Assembly: GCF_017571495.1 (NCBI RefSeq)
Contig: NZ_JAGETZ010000002.1
Coordinates: 606,448 to 670,447, forward strand
DNA length: 64,000 bases
From: Hymenobacter negativus
GTDB lineage: Bacteria > Bacteroidota > Bacteroidia > Cytophagales > Hymenobacteraceae
Reading direction: 5' to 3'
Shown: piece after piece, positions 52,030-61,500 of the stretch
How the letters are laid out: each line of letters begins with the position of its first letter
Position numbering within the stretch: the first letter of the stretch is position 1
Position numbers and translations under genes: made by a program
The notes under the pieces: model-generated
Told to the model about the DNA's origin: nothing
Databases searched by the model: none
What the model saw: the letters and a program-made list of their open reading frames with translations, nothing else

Positions 52030-53325
52030 CTACACCGGCACCACGCCCAGCAGCAGGCACACCACCAGCATCACTAGCACGGTGCCACAGGCCCATTTCA
52101 GGGTGAAGCGCTGGTGGTCGCCAAAATCGACGCCGGCCAGGCCGGCCAGCAGGTAGGTACTGGGCACCAGTGGGCTCAGCAGGTGCACCGACTGGCCCAG
52201 CAGCGAGGCCCGGCCCATGGCCTCCACGCTCACCCCAAACTGGGTGGCAGCCTTGGTCACGAGCGGCAGGATGCCGAAGTAGTAGGCATCGTTGCTCATG
52301 AAAAAGGTGAACGGCGCGCTGGTAATGCCCGTGAGGATGGGCAGGTGCGGCCCCAACGAGTTGGGAATGAGCGTGACGATGGTCTGCGACATGGCATCCA
52401 CCATCTTGGTGCCAGCCAGGATGCCGGTGAAAATGCCCGCCGCGAACACCATGCCGGCCACAATCACGGCATTGCCGGCGTGGGCGTTCAGGCGGCCGCG
52501 CTGCTCGCCCAGCTTGGGGTAGTTGATGAGCATACCCATCGCAAAGGCCACCATAAACAGCACCGGTAGCGGCACCACATCCATAAACAAGCCCACCAGC
52601 AACGCCAGCGTGAGCAGCGCATTTAGCCACAGTAGCTTGGGGCGGCGCAGGGCCAGGTCCTCGTGGTTGGCCTCGGCCACCAGCGCGTCGGCATCTTCGG
52701 TAATGGTGATGATGCCTAGGCGGGCACGCTCCCGCTTGCCGAAGACGTAGGCCACAAAAATGACCCAGCCCGCCGCCACTATCATGGCCGGAATAAGGGG
52801 CGTGAACACCTGCGAGCTATCGAGGTGCAGGGCCGACAATACCCGTGCCGTGGGGCCGCCCCAGGGCAGAATGTTCATCACGGCGCTGGCCAGAAAAGCG
52901 GTGGCCGTGAGGATGAGCGGATTCATTTTGAGGCGGCGGTAGAGCGGCAGCATGGCCGCCACCACGATGATGTAGGTGGTGGTACCGTCGCCGTCGAGCG
53001 ACACCGACAAAGCCAGAATAGCGGTGCCGATGACGACTTTGAGCGGGTCGCCGCCCACCACTTTCAGAATCTTGGCCACGATGGGGTCGAATAGCCCCGC
53101 GTCGGTCATGATGCCGAAATACATGATGGCGAAGATGAGCATGATGCCCGTGGGCGCGATTTTCTTCACCCCATCCAGCATCATGTCCCCAATTTCGGCC
53201 CGAAAACCGCCGATGAGGGCAAACACGATGGGAATCAAAATCAGCGCCGTCATGGCAAACATGCGCTTCGACATGATGAGGTACATGAACGTACTAATCA
53301 TCAGGAATCCGAGGAGAGAGAGCAT
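52030..53325 (-). CDS. CitMHS-type citrate/organic acid transporter
   Basis: Inner-membrane symporter of 431 residues starting MLSLLGFLMISTFMYLIM, with about 11-12 helices. CitMHS proteins import citrate complexed with Mg or Ca together with protons. The family regions seen are GDMMLDGVKKIAPTGIMLIFAIMYFGIM, LSVSLDGDGTTTYIIVVAAMLPLYRRL, NILPWGGPTARVLSAL, AGIFTGILAGTKMVDAMS and FFMSNDAYYFGILPL. The earlier ORF start at 53475 is rejected because the added N-terminus lacks membrane or coding character. The gene follows the large repeat and is divergent from the response regulator gene. Confidence 0.92.
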   Translation of the reverse strand: MLSLLGFLMISTFMYLIMSKRMFAMTALILIPIVFALIGGFRAEIGDMMLDGVKKIAPTGIMLIFAIMYFGIMTDAGLFDPIVAKILKVVGGDPLKVVIGTAILALSVSLDGDGTTTYIIVVAAMLPLYRRLKMNPLILTATAFLASAVMNILPWGGPTARVLSALHLDSSQVFTPLIPAMIVAAGWVIFVAYVFGKRERARLGIITITEDADALVAEANHEDLALRRPKLLWLNALLTLALLVGLFMDVVPLPVLFMVAFAMGMLINYPKLGEQRGRLNAHAGNAVIVAGMVFAAGIFTGILAGTKMVDAMSQTIVTLIPNSLGPHLPILTGITSAPFTFFMSNDAYYFGILPLVTKAATQFGVSVEAMGRASLLGQSVHLLSPLVPSTYLLAGLAGVDFGDHQRFTLKWACGTVLVMLVVCLLLGVVPV

Positions 53326-53469
53326 TGGGTGGGATTTGGGGAAGGAGGGAGGCCGAGGCCAGCCGGCCGCGGGGTATTGATGCAGCGAAGTAGCCCACCG
53401 ATTTAGAATACATTTGGAAGAAATTGGCTTTTGCCAAAAAATCGTTTGCGGCGGGACCAGACGCCGGAA

Positions 53470-53570
53470 CCTCACCCCCAGTCCCTCTCCCGCGGAGAGG
53501 GGAGCCTGACGAATCAGGCGACCGCGCCGCCGTGGCGCCCCTCCCTGCGGGAGAGGGGCCGGGGGTGAGG
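53470..53570. repeat. Inverted repeat of the CCTCACCCCC type
   Basis: Arms 53470-53493 and 53547-53570 match at 22 of 24 positions, CCTCACCCCC(A/G)(G/C)TCCCTCTC-like at the ends. The interior holds GCCTGA-CGAA-TCAGGC. I recall similar CCTCACCCCCGGCCCCTCTC-type repeats in many bacterial genomes. It ends 25 bases before the response regulator ATG. Confidence 0.82.
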
Positions 53571-53595
53571 TTAAACATCAGAACAACTCCCACCC

Positions 53596-54282
53596 ATGAA
53601 GCTGCTCATTGTAGAAGACGAACCGGAACTGCTCGACACCGTGGTTCGCTACCTGCAAGCCCAACAATACCACTGCGAAACGGCCAGCACCTACGAGCAG
53701 GCCCAGGAAAAAATGCTGCTCTACGACTACGACTGCATCATCCTGGACCTCACGCTGCCCGGCGGCGACGGCCTCGACCTGCTGCGCGAGCTACAGCGCC
53801 AGCAGAAGCCTACCGGCGTCATCATTACCTCGGCCCGCGCCGCCGTCGACGACCGCATCACCGGCCTGGAGCTGGGCGCCGATGACTACCTGCCTAAGCC
53901 CTTCTACCTACCCGAGCTCAGTGCCCGCGTGGCTGCACTGGTGCGCCGCCGCCACTTCCAGGGCACCAACCTGCTGCGCGTGGGCCAGCTAGCCGTGGAT
54001 GTGCCCGCCCGCCGCGCCGCCGTGGCCGACCGCCCGCTCAACCTCACCCGCACCGAGTTCGACCTGCTGCTCCTGCTGCTGGCCAACCAGAAGCGCGTCA
54101 TCACCAAAGGCGCCATTGCCGAGCACCTCTCCGGCGATGCTGCTGAGCAATTCGATACCTTCGAGAACGTGTATGCCCACGTCAAAAACCTCAAGCGCAA
54201 GCTGACGGAAGCCGGCGCGCCCAACCACATCCGCATGGTCTACGGCCTTGGCTATCGGTTCGACCCGGAGCCGGCAGCATAG
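53596..54282 (+). CDS. OmpR-family response regulator
   Basis: A 228-residue regulator: receiver domain with LLIVEDEPE, the phosphoacceptor Asp in CIILDLTLPGGDGLDLL, GVIITSARA and DDYLPKPFYL; winged-helix output domain with LTRTEFDLLLLLLANQKRVITKGAIAEHL, FENVYAHVKNLKRKL and IRMVYGLGYRFD. It pairs with the kinase that begins 171 bases later, so unlike many such pairs the two genes do not overlap but are separated by a dispersed repeat. The genes under its control are unknown. Confidence 0.95.
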   Translation: MKLLIVEDEPELLDTVVRYLQAQQYHCETASTYEQAQEKMLLYDYDCIILDLTLPGGDGLDLLRELQRQQKPTGVIITSARAAVDDRITGLELGADDYLPKPFYLPELSARVAALVRRRHFQGTNLLRVGQLAVDVPARRAAVADRPLNLTRTEFDLLLLLLANQKRVITKGAIAEHLSGDAAEQFDTFENVYAHVKNLKRKLTEAGAPNHIRMVYGLGYRFDPEPAA

Positions 54283-54288
54283 GCATAT

Positions 54289-54429
54289 GATGGCGCGGGG
54301 CTCCGCCCCGTGCCGACTAGTAGCAGGCCTCTGGCCTGCATCCGTTAGAACATTGCGCCCACTGGCCGTTCAACGATTGCAGGCCGGAGGCCTGCTATTA
54401 GCCGACACGGAACAGAGCCCCGCGCCATC
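54289..54429. repeat. Inverted repeat, family 'GATGGCGCGGGGC', copy 2
   Basis: The 14-base ends GATGGCGCGGGGCT (54289-54302) and the complementary 54416-54429 pair exactly; the inner arms pair imperfectly and share TAGCAGGCCT(C/T)(T/C)GGCC with copy 1 at 51882-52018. It lies in the gap between the response regulator and histidine kinase genes. Confidence 0.85.
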
Positions 54430-54453
54430 CCCTTCAAAACGTAGAATGACCCC

Positions 54454-55737
54454 ATGAAGCTGCTGGCCCGCACCACCGTTATTTTCCTGCTCTATGCTGT
54501 GGTGGTGGCCGCGGCGGGTACGTGGGTGTACTACACCGTCATTCGCAAGCTCTACTACGTGTACGTAGACCGCACCCTCACGCGGCGCAAAATGCGCGTG
54601 AAGCGAAGCGCGCGTCTGGAACTGCGCACGCCCGCCGACCTGGCGTTCTGGCACCGCATCGACCACAATGTGGAGTTTGTGCCCCTGACGGCGGGCGGGC
54701 AGTATCCCGTCCGGCCCGACGAGTTCCGCGACCGGATGATGCTGAACACCATTACCGGCGAGCCCCAGCAGTACCGGCAGATAGCCGAAGTAGTCCAGTT
54801 TCAGGGCCAGCCCTACCGGCTGGAAGTACGAACGTCGGTGCTCGATGACGGGGATTTGCTGGTGGGCATTACGGTGGCCGGGGCCATTCTGCTGGGGGTG
54901 CTATTGGGCGGCATTCTGATTATTCAGCACGTGCTCACGCGGCGCTACTGGCGGCCCTTCTACCATACCCTGGCCGTGTTGCAGCAGTACCAGCTCGACC
55001 AGCACCACGCGCCCGTGCTGGCCCCGACGGATATTCCCGAATTCAAAGCCCTGAACGCGGCCCTGACGCGGGTGCTCTCCAAGCACCAGCGCCTCTACCA
55101 CCGCCAGCGCGAGTTTGCTGAAAACGCCGCCCACGAGCTGCAAACGCCCCTGGCCATCCTGCGCACCAAGCTCGACTCCTTAGTGCAGGCTCCCGGGCTG
55201 ACCGAGGAGCAGGCCGGGCACATCGAGCCGCTGCTGGCCGTCACGCAACGCCTTACGCACCTGTGCCGCAGCCTGCTGCTGCTCGTGCACCTCGACCAGC
55301 AGCTGTTCTTCCCCACCGAAACCGTGGACCTGGCCGCCTCCCTACGCACCCAATTGGAGCAGCTGCGCGAGCAGATGGACGCCGCCGATCTCACCCTCGA
55401 AACCGACCTGGCCCCGCAGGTGCTGGTGGCTGTGAACCGCTCACTGCTGGACATTCTGGTGAGCAACCTCGTGGTGAATGCCATCCGACACAATCGGCCG
55501 GGCGGCGTGGTGCGTGTGGTGCTCACGCCCCAGCTGCTCAAGGTGGAGAACACCGGCCGCCCCCAGGCCCTGCCCGCTGACCAACTATTCGCCCGCTTCC
55601 GGACCAATCCCAGCCGGCCGCCGGGCAGCGTGGGCCTGGGCCTGCCCATCGCCCGCCAGATTTGCGAAACCAGCGGGTTCTTACTCAGCTACCACTATGA
55701 GGAACCCGGCTGGCACCAGATGCGTGTGCGGATGTAG
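54454..55737 (+). CDS. Sensor histidine kinase
   Basis: A 427-residue membrane kinase. Helix 1 is at about 4-27 (ARTTVIFLLYAVVVAAAGTWVYY), a periplasmic region of about 105 residues follows, helix 2 lies at about 136-160 (LVGITVAGAILLGVLLGGILI), and the His in ENAAHELQTPLAIL is at about 226. The ATPase domain has the N-box LVVNAIRHN and a G-box GSVGLGLPIARQI; the D-box is weak or degenerate (LKVENTGRP). It is the partner of the response regulator 171 bases upstream. Its stop codon TAG (55735-55737) lies inside the repeat at 55733-55810. Confidence 0.93.
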   Translation: MKLLARTTVIFLLYAVVVAAAGTWVYYTVIRKLYYVYVDRTLTRRKMRVKRSARLELRTPADLAFWHRIDHNVEFVPLTAGGQYPVRPDEFRDRMMLNTITGEPQQYRQIAEVVQFQGQPYRLEVRTSVLDDGDLLVGITVAGAILLGVLLGGILIIQHVLTRRYWRPFYHTLAVLQQYQLDQHHAPVLAPTDIPEFKALNAALTRVLSKHQRLYHRQREFAENAAHELQTPLAILRTKLDSLVQAPGLTEEQAGHIEPLLAVTQRLTHLCRSLLLLVHLDQQLFFPTETVDLAASLRTQLEQLREQMDAADLTLETDLAPQVLVAVNRSLLDILVSNLVVNAIRHNRPGGVVRVVLTPQLLKVENTGRPQALPADQLFARFRTNPSRPPGSVGLGLPIARQICETSGFLLSYHYEEPGWHQMRVRM

Positions 55738-55810
55738 CGCGAACTTTCAGTTCGCGTACCTGCACGACACCCCAGCTGAGCGGAGACGCGAATAGAAAGT
55801 TCGCGCTACA
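55733..55810. repeat. Inverted repeat supplying stop codons to two convergent genes
   Basis: TGTAGCGCGAACTTTC (55733-55748) pairs perfectly with GAAAGTTCGCGCTACA (55795-55810). The TAG in the left arm is the stop of the kinase gene, and the complementary CTA in the right arm is the stop of the minus-strand hydrolase. The element thus fills the gap and adds the last bases of both genes. Confidence 0.88.
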
Positions 55811-56693
55811 GCATTTCTGCCATCTCCTCCATAATAGCCGGCCAGTTTTCCAGGTACAGCATGTGCCCCTGGCCCGGCAGCAGCCGCACCGGTGCGCCGC
55901 CCAGCCGCCGGGCCAGGTAAGGGATGTTGCCCGGACCCCACACGCCATCGGCCTCGCCGTGCCAAAGCTGCATGGGGGCGCGCACGTCTTCGATGCGGAA
56001 GCCCGGCGGACGGCACCAAGCCTGCGCATCGTCGAATACGCTGCGGCCGTGGTGGGCGAAACCCTGCACCGCGGCATCGCGTAGCAGCGCCCGATGCTGA
56101 GCCGTAACGCGGGCTTCTTCCGAGCGCATGCCGCGGATAAACCAGTTGATGGTGCGGTCGGGGTGGCGCTGCCACTGCCGGCTGAGCCAGAGGAAGGTGG
56201 TCCGATTCAGCCAGGGAAAGCCCAACTGGCCCCACAGCAGCCCCTTCCACAGCCACGACAAATGCTTGTAGGCAGCGCGCTCGCCCAGCGGCAGGCAGGT
56301 GCTGAGCAGCTGCCCGGCCGCTACCCGCGCGGGGTGCCGCGCCGCCAGAGCCAGCGCGTGCACTCCGCCTACCGACCAGCCCATTACGCCCACCGGTCCG
56401 GCTATTTCCAAGGCGTCGAGCATGGCCACCATGTCGTCGGCAAACGAGGGAAAGGTGAGCGGCCGGTACACGCTGGACTGCCCCGTGCCGGGCCGGTCGG
56501 GCGCCAGTATCTGGAGCTGCAGGCGGGCTAGCAGGGCCGCGTCGTGGGGCAGGCCCCGGCCGGAGGTGCCGAAGCCGTGGTGGTACACCACCGCCCGGTG
56601 CTCAGGGTTGCCGTAGCGCGTGAAACCCAGCGTGCGGCCATCGGGCAGGCGAACGGTAAGGGGCGTGGGGCTTCCGGCAGTAGGGGAGGGCAT
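55806..56693 (-). CDS. Alpha/beta hydrolase
   Basis: A 295-residue cytoplasmic hydrolase of the alpha/beta fold with HGFGTSG at the oxyanion loop, the nucleophile elbow GWSVGG (Ser about 110), the acid around the HGEADGVWGP strand, and His in GQGHMLYLENW near the C-terminus. Residues about 130-210 form a cap of helices. It lacks a signal peptide. The substrate is not told by sequence; such enzymes include esterases and epoxide hydrolases. Its stop codon comes from the repeat that also closes the convergent kinase gene. Confidence 0.9.
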   Translation of the reverse strand: MPSPTAGSPTPLTVRLPDGRTLGFTRYGNPEHRAVVYHHGFGTSGRGLPHDAALLARLQLQILAPDRPGTGQSSVYRPLTFPSFADDMVAMLDALEIAGPVGVMGWSVGGVHALALAARHPARVAAGQLLSTCLPLGERAAYKHLSWLWKGLLWGQLGFPWLNRTTFLWLSRQWQRHPDRTINWFIRGMRSEEARVTAQHRALLRDAAVQGFAHHGRSVFDDAQAWCRPPGFRIEDVRAPMQLWHGEADGVWGPGNIPYLARRLGGAPVRLLPGQGHMLYLENWPAIMEEMAEML

Positions 56694-56725
56694 TGCCGAC
56701 AGTACGACCAGGGCTGCGGATAGGG

Positions 56726-57140
56726 TTACTCCACCACCAGCCGGCCCAAGGCCGCGCCGCAGCGCACGAGGTAGATGCCGGGGGCCAAGCCGTCGGTTTC
56801 AAGTGTGGCCGTGGTGGCGCGGGCGGGCAGCTCCAGTTGGCGCACTTGGCGGCCCAGCCCATCGAGCACCTGCACGGGGCGGGCGGCAGCGCTGGCCTCG
56901 GGCCAGGCGAGGCGTACACGGGCGGTGGCGGGGTTGGGGGCCAGGGTGAAGATTTCGGCTGGCGTGGCTAGTACAAAATCACCAAGGTGGCCTACGAAAG
57001 CCTCAGGAATGGCCGTGTTAGTAGCGGTCAAGGTATTGGCGCCGAAGGTGGCGTTGCGAGAAAACTCGCCGCTATTATCATATTGCCTCCTCCATCAAGG
57101 ACCATTGTATTTGCATAATCATCCTCAACCCCCGGGCTTC
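56726..57140 (-). pseudogene. Frameshifted remnant of an SBBP-repeat protein with T9SS sorting domain
   Basis: The 3' part (56726-57031) reads [16 protein letters not shown] to [17 protein letters not shown], a complete T9SS type A sorting domain. Upstream in the same frame lies [25 protein letters not shown], the end of a beta-propeller (SBBP/delta-60-like) repeat. The expected start of that repeat, [17 protein letters not shown], is present at 57070-57120 but in another frame, so one base has been lost near 57075. A second disruption lies in the five-G run around 57129-57133. Beyond about 57140 similarity ends and the rest of the gene is missing. The first ATG-like start that could make a 101-residue ORF is a TTG inside the repeat, so translation is doubtful. 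Confidence 0.72.
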
Positions 57141-57503
57141 GATGTCATACCTGATGCTTTTTTAGGAGGTCATGAGTAGTATGATTCTCCCCAACTGTTG
57201 AACTGAGCATTTAAAACCATTTCTTTAATACGGAGACTATCAAATGCGAAAATCAGTGACATGGGATACAAAATTCATTTTGCGAAGGCCACACTCAGGG
57301 TATTAGTTTGATTTTCTAATAGATTTGCTAATCACATTATACCTGTGATTTGTATTGAATACACAAATAATTATAATACCATAATCAACTTTTTTACTCG
57401 TTCGGAGTTGGTGATGCGTGGTATTAGAAGTGTTTAAATTATTACCTTAGCGTGGCAAACTGTTCTTTCAGGCTTTCTTCTTCTTCTTAAACAAACTTTT
57501 TTT
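57141..57503. other. AT-rich intergenic region
   Basis: This stretch is visibly poorer in GC than its surroundings, with several T-runs and no coding signal. TACCTTAG at 57443-57450 (one mismatch to TAnnTTTG) may be the -7 box of the small lipoprotein gene. The low GC and the broken gene beside it suggest a rearranged or degraded spot. Confidence 0.45.
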
Positions 57504-57974
57504 ATGAATAAAACCCCAACTGTACTGTTGACAGCAAGTCTGATAGCAATTGGACTAGCATTCTCCGGCTGCAAAAAGGATGATGAGGATATCGCAGTAT
57601 ATTCTTCAGTAGCTGGCAACTACGTCGGCACAGAAAAATGCCCAACCACTCCGGGTGACCCCTACACAATTACGATTTACAATCAAGCGGATATAAACAA
57701 CGGTAAGGCTTTTATCACAAACCTCTATGGCATTGGTGAGACCTACGAGGCCACTGTGGACGGCAACCGCATTACAGTGCCTACCACGCCCTACGAGTAT
57801 ACTGTAATTTCAAGAGGTGACACTACTGTCTACCAAGGAAATATATCGGCCTCTGGAACTGTCGATGGTACCATCCTGACCATTAACTATACACTGGACG
57901 GCGACGACCCGGAGCAATGCAGCTTCGTAGGTGACCGCGAGTTCCGGGGGCCCACCCACCAAGGCCCCAACTAG
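57504..57974 (+). CDS. Small unknown lipoprotein, probably surface-exposed
   Basis: A 156-residue lipoprotein starting MNKTPTVLLTASLIAIGLAFSGC; the lipobox Cys is followed by KKDDED, which fits the lipoprotein export signal (K-D/E-D/E) that sends lipoproteins to the cell surface in Bacteroidota. The mature part is a compact beta-rich domain (YVGTEKCPTTPGDPYTITIYNQ, GTVDGTILTINYTLDGDDPEQCSF) with two Cys that could bond. No family was recognised. Codon use is more AT-rich than in the neighbouring genes, which may indicate transfer or a lower-expression gene. It precedes the SusC operon but is separated by 540 bases. Confidence 0.75.
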   Translation: MNKTPTVLLTASLIAIGLAFSGCKKDDEDIAVYSSVAGNYVGTEKCPTTPGDPYTITIYNQADINNGKAFITNLYGIGETYEATVDGNRITVPTTPYEYTVISRGDTTVYQGNISASGTVDGTILTINYTLDGDDPEQCSFVGDREFRGPTHQGPN

Positions 57975-58515
57975 CTTGTCAGGGCGTGGCAATGGCCCGG
58001 TAAGATGCGTCTGCCTGCTCGTCCCCGCTTTGGACAGTGCCTACAAAACTCACTATTCGGAGTCACTCCGGCTTGGTAATGCAGGTACGAATGGTGTGTT
58101 GTTCGATTCATTCGTGTAGGGGTGGAGCGGCTGCCAGAGGCTGGCCCATAGTTGCGAAAGGTCAATCAACTGTTACGTTTTTAGCTGTGGGAATCTGCGA
58201 TTTGTCTTTAAGCGAGCGCTTGAACAGGATACCACTTTGGCATTATGCTTCAACGCGAAACTAGCCCGAACGCGGATAGCTATTTGTGAATTTTACTGGA
58301 TTGATAATAGGCAAAGAGCCAGTATGTTATCCAGCGCAATTCGGAGCTTAATACGATAATAAAACGGGTGTTTTCACTAGCGCACAGAATTAATTCAGCG
58401 CGCGCCCAGGTGTTTTTTAGGTGTGTTTGCTGAGCGTAGGCTTCAGGCTATGCATCATTTGGCTGATTGCTTTTAATTCTTGTTCTTTTTTTAATAAACC
58501 TCTCCTTCTTTCTAA
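57975..58515. other. Intergenic leader of the SusC operon
   Basis: About 540 bases without a supported gene. The final 60 bases are T-rich. A TTTG at 58426-58429 with ATCATTTG at 58454-58461 is only a weak promoter candidate (two mismatches). No extracytoplasmic sigma/anti-sigma pair or hybrid regulator precedes susC here. Confidence 0.4.
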
Positions 58516-61500
58516 ATGAAAAATAAACTATTAGGAATGGTGCTCTTGCTGCTATTGGGCTCGTTTGGAGCTGCGTGGGCGCAAGACCGCACCGTATCGG
58601 GCCGGGTAATTGACCGGGCTACCAATGAGGGGCTGCCCGGCGTAACGGTGCTGGTGCCAGGCACAACCGTAGGTGCAGCCACCAATGCTGACGGCTCGTT
58701 CTCCATCTCAGTACCCGGCACGGCCACCGAGCTGCGTTTTAGCTCAGTAGGCTATGTCGGCCAACAGCAATCCATCACCAACGGCAACGGTCCCTACACC
58801 GTATCGCTGGCCACCGACACCAAGCAGCTCAACGAAGTAGTTGTGACGGCACTGGGCATCGAAAAGGATAAGAAAACCCTTGGTTATTCGACCCAGACGA
58901 TTGAAGCTGGCCAGCTTACTCAGGGCCGTGACCGTAGCGTACTGAACTCGCTACAAGGCAAAGTAGCCGGCGTGCAAATAAACAGCGCTTCCGGAAGTGT
59001 GGGTAGCTCTACCCGCGTAGTTATACGAGGAAATAAGTCTTTCACTGGTAACAACCAGCCTTTGTATGTAGTAGATGGTATTCCAATTGACAACAGTCAA
59101 GTAGGCACTGGCGATAACCTGAACAACGGCGTGGACACAGGCAACCGGGCCAACGACATCAACCCGGAAGACGTGGAATCGGTAAGCATTCTGAAAGGAC
59201 CTGCGGCTACGGCCCTATACGGCTCACGTGCTGCTACTGGTGCTATCATCATCACAACCAAGTCGGGACGCGGTGCTGCCAAAAATGGTCGTAAAGCCGA
59301 AGTGACGTTTACCTCGTCTTACGTTATCGACGACATTCTCATGCTGCCAAAGATGCAAAATGAGTTTGGCCAGGGCTATCCGCAGGACGGTTATACCCGC
59401 CTTTCCGACACGCGCGAGAACACCAGCTGGGGCCCCCGCTTCGATGGCGTAGACCGCGTGTGGGGAAACATCATTGGCAACCAGCAGCGGTCCAAGCCCT
59501 ATGTAGCCCTGCCAGACAACATTCGGGAATTCTTCGACTTAGGTAAGACTTGGAACAACACCATATCGCTGGGTGGTGGCGATGCCAAAACCAACTACAT
59601 CGTGTCGGCTTCTAATGTGCAGCAGTCTGGCATTACACCCGGTACCAAGTACAATCGCAGCTCGGTGAAAGTGGGCGGTGAGACGCACTTGACCAACAAA
59701 ATAATTAGCAGCGTGAGCGCTACGTATACCAATACCAGCAGCGACCAAGCGGTGACGGGTCAGGGTTATAGCTCTATCTACGACCAGCTGATACAAACGC
59801 CTCGCGATATCAGCTTGCTGGAGCTACGTGATATCAACAACAAGTTCAACGACATCAACGGCTACTACAGCCCTTACACGGTTAACCCCTGGCAGATTCT
59901 CCACGACAACAAGTTCCAGAATAGTGTGGACCGCTTAGTGGGCAATGCACAGATTGGTTATCAGCTCAACGACCACCTCAAGGCTAATTATCGCCTTGGC
60001 ATCGACACTTATAGCGACCAGCGCTCGCAGTTCACGGCCCGTCGCGACCCGACTACGGCCGGCTATCCTACCGGTACCGGTTACTATGCGGAAGACCAAC
60101 TCAATTATACGGAAGTCAACTCGGACGTTATTATTACCTACAACGGTACGATTACTCCTGATTTGACAATCAGTGCCTTAGTTGGGCAAAATTTCAATCA
60201 GCGCGGTTTCGACGGTAGTGGTGTTGGTACCAACAACCTCGTGAGCAATTCCATTGGAGCGACGCTGAACAATAACAAAAACAATGGCTACCTCAACACG
60301 TCGCTTACGCACAACCTGCGGCGGCTAGTGGGGGTATATTCCACAGTTGACCTTGGCTTCCGCGACTATCTGTTCTTGGGCCTGACGGCCCGTAACGACT
60401 GGTCTTCGACGCTACCTGCTAATAACCGCAGCTTCTTCTATCCTGCCGTCAACGTGGGCTTTGTCTTCACAGACCTGTTGGGTCTGAAAGAAAATCGCTT
60501 CTTCAACTATGGTAAGCTGCGAGCCAACGTGGCTCAAGTAGGTAACGATGCCCCTGTTTACCAGACCCGCTCCGTTTTCAACGTGGCCAGCGTAACGAAT
60601 GGCTATACCGGCGGCGTACTACAGTTTCCCTTGGGTAATGTAGTAGGATATAGCCAGAGCAACACTATTGGTAGCAACACTTTACAGCCCGAGATTACGA
60701 AATCGTTGGAGGTTGGTACAGAACTACGTTTCTTTAATAGTCGTCTTACTGCCGACGTTAGTCTCTACGATACCCGTAGCACCAAGCAAATTCTCACCAT
60801 TCCACTGCCTCCTGGCTCTGGTTTTACTGGCTTGGTTGGCAACGTGGGTGAAATTCAAAACAAAGGTATCGAAGTATTGCTCAGCGGTACGGCAGTTAAA
60901 GCGGGAGCCTTCACTTGGGACCTGTCACTCAACTACTCTAAAAACGTCAGCAAGGTGCTTGCTACCACTCCCGACGGTGCCGATGTTGCCATTGGTGGCT
61001 TTGGTACCGTTTCGCTGACCGCCCGTGTTGGTGAGCCCTACGGCGTATTCCTTTCTACCGACATCCTCAAGAACGATGCTGGGCAAGTAGTGGTATCGCC
61101 TACTACGGGCACACCTTTGACCAGCCAAATTAAAGCAATGGGCACCATTACACCTCGCTACACGGCAGGCCTGAGTAGCACGTTTGCTTACAAAGGCTTG
61201 GCATTGACAGTAGTAGTAGATACCAAGCAGGGCGGGTCTATGTATTCGCGCACTCGTGCTACCCAGCGTTTCGCTGGTACGGCTCCTGAAACATTGATTA
61301 ATGACCGTCAGCCCTTCATTGTACCCAACAGCGTCGTTCAGAACTCCGACGGTACGTATTCGCCAAACACCACCCCAACCGACGCATACAACTACTTCGG
61401 TGCCTTGGAAGGTGCCAGCGGCCCTGCTGGCGTTGATATCATTGATGCATCTTATACCAAGTTGCGCGAAGTGTCTCTTTCCTACACGCTGCCCAGCAAG

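Noticed and set aside
53325..53475. N-terminal extension of the CitMHS transporter up to 53475
   Set aside because: The added 50 residues have no membrane or signal character and fall towards the intergenic repeat.
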